Below, one piece after another: positions 58,818 to 64,000 of a DNA stretch of 64,000 nt. Location of the stretch: contig NC_012489.1 of the NCBI RefSeq assembly GCF_000010305.1, positions 2,983,646 to 3,047,645 of the forward strand. Reading direction: 5' to 3'. Position numbers and translations under genes: made by a program. Below the pieces are notes generated by a model. It searched no databases. It was not told the origin of the DNA and worked only from the letters and a program-made list of their open reading frames with translations. Within the stretch, counting starts at the first letter, position 1. Every line of letters starts with the position of its first letter. This DNA comes from Gemmatimonas aurantiaca T-27 (GTDB lineage: Bacteria > Gemmatimonadota > Gemmatimonadetes > Gemmatimonadales > Gemmatimonadaceae).

Positions 58818-59368
58818 CACAGGCCCACGCCCGCAGTGGTGCGACCGACACACCGTTTGCACTCGACGCCCCTCGACGAGACCGGTTGGTGATTACCGTC
58901 GACGAGCTGATCGTGCGGGCCCCCGTGCGCGAGATCTTCACCGTCGCTGCCGCGGTGGAAGAATGGCCGGCCCACCTGGCGCACTATCGTCATGTGCGCT
59001 TTCTCGAACGGCGATCCGACGGGGGCGGCATTGTGGACATGAGCGCCAATCGACCCTTCGGTGTCGTGGGCTGGCCCACATGGTGGCGTTCGCAGATGGC
59101 CGTCAACACCGCAACACCGTGGATCCGATTTCATCATATCGGCGGCGTGACCACCGGCATGGACGTGGAGTGGAGCTTCACACCCGTGGAAGGCGGCACT
59201 CTCACGCGCATCGTGCACACCTGGAATGGCCCCGATTGGCCGCTCATTGCGTCGTTCGCGGCACGTGAAGTGATCGCGCCGGTGTTTGTACATGGCATCG
59301 CATCGCGTACGCTGGCCGGTCTGGCTGTTGTGGCAGAAAGACAGGCGCAACGTGTGGGAGGGCACTGA
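58814..59368 (+). CDS. SRPBCC-family polyketide cyclase/aromatase-like protein
   Basis: A 184-residue protein starting at ATG 58814 in a 4-base overlap with the methyltransferase. It fits the START/SRPBCC helix-grip fold: VDELIVRAPVREIFTVAAAVEEWPAHLAHYRHVRFLER, WRSQMAVNTATPWIRFHHIGG and MDVEWSFTPVEGGTLTRIVHTWNG. Polyketide cyclases and aromatases, coenzyme Q-binding proteins and lipid carriers all share this fold. Placement between a methyltransferase and a ketosynthase favours a cyclase/aromatase role. The ketosynthase starts one base after its stop. Confidence 0.85.
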   Translation: MTQAHARSGATDTPFALDAPRRDRLVITVDELIVRAPVREIFTVAAAVEEWPAHLAHYRHVRFLERRSDGGGIVDMSANRPFGVVGWPTWWRSQMAVNTATPWIRFHHIGGVTTGMDVEWSFTPVEGGTLTRIVHTWNGPDWPLIASFAAREVIAPVFVHGIASRTLAGLAVVAERQAQRVGGH

Positions 59369-59369
59369 G

Positions 59370-60626
59370 ATGTCTCACCCCAACGCCCGCCGCCGCGTGG
59401 TGCTCACTGGGATCGGTTGTGTCACGCCGATCGGCACCGGCGTACAACAGCTCTGGGCTGGTCTGCAAGCCGAACGGTCCGCCGTTGGCACGGTGACACG
59501 ATTCGAGGCCGCCATCTTTCGCTCGCAGTGTGCAGCGCAGGTCGATGATTTTGACGCCACCCGCTGGCTCGATGCCAAGCGCGTCAAGCGGCTCGATCGG
59601 TTCAGCCAGTTCGCCGTGGTGAGCGCGCAATTGGCCATCGAAGACTCCCGTCTCGATCTCGAACGCGAAGATCGCGAGCGCATCGGCGCCATGATGGGCA
59701 CCGCCTTGGGCGGTGTCGGCTACGCGGAGGAACAGGCGGCCCGCTTTCAGCAGTTTGGCCTGCGCGGTGTGGACGCCACATTGGCGCTGGCGGTGTTCGG
59801 TGGATCGGCGAGTTGCAATCTCGCCATCGAGTTTGGCATCAGCGGTCCGAACAGCACCAACGCGATGAGCTGCGCATCGGGCAGCATGGCGATCGGAGAA
59901 GCCTTTCGGCAGGTGCGTGATGGATATGCCGATGTGATGCTGGCCGGCGGTTCCGAGGCGCCGCTGGCAACGCTGTGTTTTGGCGCCTTCGCACTCATTC
60001 GCGCCATGAGCACGCGCAATGAAGATCCGGCCCACGCCTCACGACCCTTTGATCGCGACCGGGACGGTTTTGTGATGGGAGAAGGGGCCGCCGTATTGGT
60101 CCTCGAAGAACGCGAGCGCGCCCTCGCCCGCGGTGCGCACATCTACGCCGAGGTCATGGGCTACGGCACCACGAACGACGCGCACCATATGACGGCACCG
60201 CTGCCGTCCGGCGCGCAGGCGGCGCGGTGTATGCGCATGGCCCTGCACGATGCGCAGTGCACACCGGAGCAGGTGGACTACATCAACGCACACGGCAGCA
60301 GCACGCCACTCAACGATCCCACCGAAGTGGTGGCCATCCGCACGGTCTTCGGCGACCACGCCTCGCGTATTCCGGTCTCCAGCACCAAAGGCTATTACGG
60401 CCATGCGCTTGGTGCATCCGGTGCCTTCGAAGCCGCTATCAGTGCGCTGGCGCTCACCAATCAGTGGGTGCCGCCCACCGTGGGACTCGAGACGCCCGAC
60501 GACGCCTGCAATCTGGACCATGTGCCGGGCACCGGGCGATCGATGCCGCTGCATACGGTGATGTCCAATTCATTTGGGTTCGGCGGCATCAACGCGGCCC
60601 TCGTGCTGAGGGCCGCGGAGCCATGA
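59370..60626 (+). CDS. Beta-ketoacyl synthase, FabF/KSalpha-like
   Basis: A 418-residue thiolase-fold condensing enzyme. Catalytic residues are all visible: Cys168 in MSCASGSMAIG, His308 in YINAHGSSTPLND, Lys340 and His345 in SSTKGYYGHALGASGAFE, plus NSFGFGGINAALVLR at the end. The nucleophile context SCASG differs from the usual TACxSG of housekeeping FabF. It lacks an adjacent acyl carrier protein, chain length factor, FabD or FabG, so it is probably not the primary fatty acid synthase. It closes the FAD oxidoreductase-reductase-methyltransferase-cyclase cluster and is convergent with ppa. Confidence 0.93.
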   Translation: MSHPNARRRVVLTGIGCVTPIGTGVQQLWAGLQAERSAVGTVTRFEAAIFRSQCAAQVDDFDATRWLDAKRVKRLDRFSQFAVVSAQLAIEDSRLDLEREDRERIGAMMGTALGGVGYAEEQAARFQQFGLRGVDATLALAVFGGSASCNLAIEFGISGPNSTNAMSCASGSMAIGEAFRQVRDGYADVMLAGGSEAPLATLCFGAFALIRAMSTRNEDPAHASRPFDRDRDGFVMGEGAAVLVLEERERALARGAHIYAEVMGYGTTNDAHHMTAPLPSGAQAARCMRMALHDAQCTPEQVDYINAHGSSTPLNDPTEVVAIRTVFGDHASRIPVSSTKGYYGHALGASGAFEAAISALALTNQWVPPTVGLETPDDACNLDHVPGTGRSMPLHTVMSNSFGFGGINAALVLRAAEP

Positions 60627-60644
60627 TCCGAACACCGGCAAAAA

Positions 60645-61181
60645 TCAGGCGTTGAACGCTTCGTCGTAGCGCTGCATGCTGCGACGAATGACTTCCATCG
60701 CTTCTTCGCTCTTCCGCCAGCCGGTGATCTCCATGCGCTTCCCTTCCAGATCCTTGTAGATCAGGAAGAAGTGCTCGACTTCCTTGAGATAGTGCGGCGA
60801 CAGATCCGCAATATCGAACACGTCATGGAAGTAGGGATCGTCGGCCGGCACCGCCAGGATCTTGTCGTCCGGTTCGCCCTTGTCGAGCATGCACAACACG
60901 CCGATAGGACGCGCCGAGATCTGACAACCGGGGAAGGTCGGCTCGTTGATCTTCACCAGCACATCGAGCGGGTCGTTGTCTTCGTGCAGCGTGCGCGGAA
61001 TGAAACCGTAGTCGCCAGGATAGTGCACGGCCGAATACAGCACACGATCCAGCTTGAAGTGTCCGGTCTCCTTGTCCAGCTCGTACTTGTTGCGCGAGCC
61101 GCCGGGGATCTCGATGATCGCTGTCACCTGCTCCGGCGGGTGCTTACCAGCCGGGATGTCGTGCCACGGGTTGTGCAGCAT
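60645..61181 (-). CDS. ppa: Family I inorganic pyrophosphatase
   Basis: A 178-residue enzyme from ATG 61181, supported by AAGGAG 8 bases upstream. Family I signatures: AIIEIPGGSRNKYELDKETG, YPGDYGFIPRTL, and the metal-binding EDNDPLDVLV (DxDPxD). Hydrolyses pyrophosphate to drive biosynthesis. It follows hemB by 28 bases; porphobilinogen synthesis does not release pyrophosphate, but upstream glutamyl-tRNA charging does, so co-expression is understandable. Confidence 0.96.
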   Translation of the reverse strand: MLHNPWHDIPAGKHPPEQVTAIIEIPGGSRNKYELDKETGHFKLDRVLYSAVHYPGDYGFIPRTLHEDNDPLDVLVKINEPTFPGCQISARPIGVLCMLDKGEPDDKILAVPADDPYFHDVFDIADLSPHYLKEVEHFFLIYKDLEGKRMEITGWRKSEEAMEVIRRSMQRYDEAFNA

Positions 61182-61209
61182 GCAAAGCTCCTTCAGTGCT
61201 CCGAAGTGT

Positions 61210-62211
61210 TCAGCGCCGCGCAAGATGCGCAGCGGCGTCGAGGGCAAAATAGGTGATGATCATGTCCGCGCCGGCCCGGGCAATGGCGACCAGCGATTCC
61301 ATCATCGCCCGATCCCCGTCGATCCAGCCCCGTTCGGCGGCGGCTCTGATCATCGAATACTCACCGCTGACCTGATAGGCAGCCAACGGCATGCGGGTGT
61401 CACGTTTCACGGCCGAGATGATATCAAGATAGGCGCCGGCCGGCTTCACCATCAGGATGTCGGCACCCTCTTCCACGTCGAGCCGGACCTCCCGCAGGGC
61501 TTCGCGCCCGTTGGCTGAATCCATCTGATAGCTACGGCGGTCGCCAAAGGCCGGCGTGCTTTCGGCCGCCTCGCGGAATGGCCCGTAAAACGCAGACGCA
61601 TACTTGGCGGCATAACTCATGATGGGCAGATGGGTATACCCCGCACCATCCAACGCCTGGCGCAGGTACGCCACCCGATGATCCATCATGTCGCTCGGGG
61701 CCACGATGTCCGCGCCCGCCTCGGCATGGGCCAACGCTTCCTTCGCCAGCAACGCCAACGTGGCGTCGTTGTCCACGTCGCCACTGGGGGTGAGCAGTCC
61801 ACAGTGCCCGTGATCGGTGTATTCGCACATGCACACGTCGGTAATCACCAACAGGTCCGGAAACTCGCGTTTCACCGCGCGCACCGCTTCGGGTACCGGA
61901 CCATGCGGATCCCACGCCGAACTACCAACGGCATCCTTCGTGTCTGGAATGCCGAACAACAGGATGCCACCGAGACCGGCGGTCATCGCACGCTCGGCGT
62001 CGCGCAACAATTCATCCACGGACGTTTGCGACACGCCGGGCATGGAACCGATCGGCGTGCGCACGCCGGTGCCTGACCGCACAAACAACGGCCAGATGAA
62101 CTGCGACGGATGCAAGCGCGTCTCACGCACCAGGCGCCGCATGGCTTCGCTGCCACGCAGACGACGCATGCGCACGGCAGACATCACCGGTGAAGCGTGG
62201 GCGTCGGTCAT
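61210..62211 (-). CDS. hemB: Delta-aminolevulinic acid dehydratase (porphobilinogen synthase) HemB
   Basis: A 333-residue enzyme. The zinc-binding cysteine cluster is complete in [14 protein letters not shown], so this is the Zn-dependent type. Active-site lysines lie in [18 protein letters not shown] and [15 protein letters not shown] (Schiff-base Lys). N-terminal [29 protein letters not shown] is standard. It condenses two aminolevulinates to porphobilinogen. Its start overlaps the hemC stop by 4 bases (ATGA). Confidence 0.97.
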   Translation of the reverse strand: MTDAHASPVMSAVRMRRLRGSEAMRRLVRETRLHPSQFIWPLFVRSGTGVRTPIGSMPGVSQTSVDELLRDAERAMTAGLGGILLFGIPDTKDAVGSSAWDPHGPVPEAVRAVKREFPDLLVITDVCMCEYTDHGHCGLLTPSGDVDNDATLALLAKEALAHAEAGADIVAPSDMMDHRVAYLRQALDGAGYTHLPIMSYAAKYASAFYGPFREAAESTPAFGDRRSYQMDSANGREALREVRLDVEEGADILMVKPAGAYLDIISAVKRDTRMPLAAYQVSGEYSMIRAAAERGWIDGDRAMMESLVAIARAGADMIITYFALDAAAHLARR

Positions 62212-63137
62212 CGGATCTCCGAAAGAATCTGTGCACCACCGGCTGCCCGCAGTTGTCGGGCCAACTCGATGCCGGATGCCGCAGGGTTGGCATGATCAAC
62301 GGGATATCCACCGCGCACGGCAGACGAACCATCCAGAGAAACGATCACCGCGTGCAGGATCGTGCCGTATTCCGGTTCTTCCAGTACCGCCGCACCAATA
62401 GGTACCTGGCATCCACCTTCCAGCGCGGCAAGCAAGGCGCGTTCTGCCGTCACGGCGACACGCGTGGGTGCGTGATCGAGCGAAGACAACGTGGAAAGCA
62501 GGGCCTCGTCATCAGCGCGCCCTTGTACGGCAATTGCCCCCTGCCCGGGTGCACTCAGCCATTCCGGCGCATCGAGGTACGCCACAATGCGATCCGCCAG
62601 CCCGAGACGATGCAGCCCGGCCGCTGCCAGCAGCGCGGCATCCACCTGACCTTCATCGAGCTTGCGCAGGCGTGTCCCCACATTGCCCCGCAGTTCGCAC
62701 ACCTCGAGATCACTGCGCAACGCCTGCAACTGTGCGCGACGACGCAACGAAGACGTGCCGACACGGGCGCCCTCCGGCAATGTGTCGAGGCTGTGTGCGT
62801 CGACACCGGCGCGCACCACCAGCGCGTCCCGCGGATCCTCACGTTCCAGCAATGCCACGACGATGATGCCCTGCGGGTCGGCCGTGGGCAGATCCTTGAG
62901 TGAATGCACGGCGCAGTCGATGCGCCCGGCGAGCAGGTCGGCTTCGAGTTCGGCCGTGAACAATCCCTTCTCACCGATGGCCGAGAGTGGGCGATCGAGA
63001 ATGCGATCGCCGAGGGTGGTGTACTCCACCAGTTCACTGGGCACACCACGCGCATCGAGCTGCGCGGCAACCTGTCGCGCCTGACGCAGGGCGAGTTCGG
63101 AGCTGCGGGTACCGATTCGGACGGGGACAGTCATCAT
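62208..63137 (-). CDS. hemC: Hydroxymethylbilane synthase (porphobilinogen deaminase) HemC
   Basis: A 309-residue enzyme; the second Met is an alternative start. Substrate-binding [14 protein letters not shown], catalytic Asp in [12 protein letters not shown] (Asp82), [13 protein letters not shown], and the dipyrromethane-cofactor cysteine Cys243 in [11 protein letters not shown]. It polymerises four porphobilinogens into hydroxymethylbilane. It sits between hemD and hemB in a pathway-ordered operon. Confidence 0.97.
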   Translation of the reverse strand: MMTVPVRIGTRSSELALRQARQVAAQLDARGVPSELVEYTTLGDRILDRPLSAIGEKGLFTAELEADLLAGRIDCAVHSLKDLPTADPQGIIVVALLEREDPRDALVVRAGVDAHSLDTLPEGARVGTSSLRRRAQLQALRSDLEVCELRGNVGTRLRKLDEGQVDAALLAAAGLHRLGLADRIVAYLDAPEWLSAPGQGAIAVQGRADDEALLSTLSSLDHAPTRVAVTAERALLAALEGGCQVPIGAAVLEEPEYGTILHAVIVSLDGSSAVRGGYPVDHANPAASGIELARQLRAAGGAQILSEIR

Positions 63138-63187
63138 CGGAAACTAGGCGATCCCGCGCCCGTCGTGCACGCGGAATGGTACGGAGG

Positions 63188-63967
63188 TCATCCCGTCGAT
63201 CGCGACGCGTACGCCTGCACGATGCTGCGCACCCAGCCTTCCACCGTGGGCGCGGTGCTTTCCACCTTCACCGGAAAGCCCGCCAGGCGCGCCGCGCGTG
63301 CCGTCACCGGACCAATGCACGCCACAGGCAACCGGCTGGCCCGTTCGGGCGGCAAGGCGTCCAGCAGGGCATCCATCGCACTGGGTGCGGCCAGCGTGAC
63401 CAGGTCCACTTCGCCAGACTCCACCAGCGCCAGCATACGCTCCTGCCCCGCAGCGTCCGGTACGGTGCGATAGGTCGCGATCACATCCACAACGGCACCG
63501 AGCGCGCGCAGCCCCTCGGGCAGCACATCGCGCGCACCAGCCGCAGCGGGATACAGCACCCGGGAGCCTTCCACATCCGAACGCGACGCCAAGTCATCCA
63601 GCACCCCCTCGGCCTGCATGCGCTCGGGCTGCACCGTGGGTAATCGCCAGCCATGCGATTCACACGCGGCGGCCGTGGTACTGCCCACCACCGCCAGACG
63701 ACGCGATTCCATCACCGACTCCGCACCGACCTCCCGCACGGCCTGCGCCAGTCGTTCCACGGCATTCACGCTGGTGAGCAGCACCCAGTCGTAGTGCGCC
63801 AGTTCACGCAGCGCGGCATGCAAGGGCGCCGCATCGAGTGGCTCGATATGGGTGAGAGGAATCTCATGCACCGTGGCCCCCACTCGTCGCAACGCATCGG
63901 CCAGCGGGCCGCCCCGTTCGACCGTGCGTGTCACGGCAATGCGCACACCAGCCAGCAGCGAGCCCAT
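63188..63967 (-). CDS. hemD: Uroporphyrinogen-III synthase HemD
   Basis: A 259-residue protein with the loosely conserved HemD pattern: AGVRIAVTRTVERGGPLADALRRVGATVHEIPLTHIEPL, then YDWVLLTSVNAVERLAQAV, LAVVGSTTAAACESHGW, and GEVDLVTLAAPSAMDALLDALP with VACIGPVTARAARLAGF. Sequence conservation is low in this family, so synteny with hemC and hemB strengthens the call. It cyclises hydroxymethylbilane to uroporphyrinogen III. The frame remains open to the window end, so a start upstream of ATG 63967 is possible. Confidence 0.92.
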   Translation of the reverse strand: MGSLLAGVRIAVTRTVERGGPLADALRRVGATVHEIPLTHIEPLDAAPLHAALRELAHYDWVLLTSVNAVERLAQAVREVGAESVMESRRLAVVGSTTAAACESHGWRLPTVQPERMQAEGVLDDLASRSDVEGSRVLYPAAAGARDVLPEGLRALGAVVDVIATYRTVPDAAGQERMLALVESGEVDLVTLAAPSAMDALLDALPPERASRLPVACIGPVTARAARLAGFPVKVESTAPTVEGWVRSIVQAYASRSTG

Positions 63968-63975
63968 GGCCCCCG

Positions 63976-64000
63976 CTAGCGGCGTGAGACGATCACGCGG
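63976..64000 (-). other. Possible 3' end of an upstream minus-strand gene
   Basis: In one minus-strand frame the bases from the window end read Val-Ile-Val-Ser-Arg-Arg-stop, with TAG at 63978-63976, eight bases before the hemD start. This could be the end of the next hem-operon gene, but only a few codons are visible. Confidence 0.25.

Noticed and set aside
1-64000. CRISPR arrays, tRNA genes, rRNA genes, prophage genes
   Set aside because: No regularly spaced direct repeats, cloverleaf ends or phage structural motifs were recognised on either strand by eye.

Overview
This window reads as chromosomal DNA of a Gram-negative, high-GC bacterium, most likely a member of the Gemmatimonadota (Gemmatimonas-like). 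That is an inference from gene content, not a database result. The evidence is dense GC-rich coding; two large TonB-dependent outer-membrane receptors; a 2161-residue SprA-type outer-membrane protein, typical of the Fibrobacteres-Chlorobi-Bacteroidetes/Gemmatimonadota group; Lpt and Mla envelope lipid transport genes; a type IV pilus motor cluster; and a thioredoxin fused to a bacilliredoxin-like domain. I saw no rRNA, tRNA, CRISPR array or phage genes.

Layout. 1-6.4 kb: end of an SppA peptidase, a secreted TIM-barrel-like protein, a TonB receptor, a pilin-like membrane protein and a persulfide-dioxygenase/rhodanese fusion. 6.5-15.7 kb: a small winged-helix protein, argJ, oxyR with a probable autoregulatory site, a secreted amidase, an ATP-grasp/LLM-flavoprotein pair and a chemoreceptor. 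15.9-26.4 kb: M1 peptidase, thioredoxin-bacilliredoxin fusion, Lrp regulator divergent from a Cys/Met gamma-lyase, DnaQ-like exonuclease, a lipoprotein, a LytTR response regulator with its LytS-type kinase, a beta-propeller protein and an SGNH hydrolase. 26.6-31.6 kb: pilC, pilT, pilB and a comEA-like gene (pilus motor and DNA uptake). 31.6-42.8 kb: the SprA homologue, divergent from lptF-lptG-mlaE-mlaD. 43.4-52.3 kb: an Oar-like TonB receptor, an APC permease, and a tightly coupled run of a small membrane protein, ctaA, ctaB (heme A synthesis) and an MsbA-like exporter. 52.5-60.6 kb: a carboxypeptidase-regulatory-like lipoprotein, M24 peptidase, V4R-like protein, DUF92 protein, then a compact biosynthetic cluster (FAD oxidoreductase, flavin reductase, methyltransferase, SRPBCC cyclase, FabF-type ketosynthase). 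60.6-64 kb: hemD-hemC-hemB-ppa.

The most unusual signal is a family of palindromic elements at about 11.3, 42.8-43.4 and 52.35 kb. All three share the inverted-repeat core GAGTTGGAGAGG. The largest is bounded by inverted repeats of about 55 bp and carries a single gene for a four-helix-bundle (23S intervening-sequence/Avd-like) protein. The other two are gene-less. The two elements that lie between convergent genes are each bracketed by transcription terminators built to one plan: GGATG, a variable GC hairpin, a T-run, then TTTCTAGAGG. This resembles a REP/RAYT or MITE/master-element relationship built around a non-transposase protein, and it is the best candidate here for an undescribed system.
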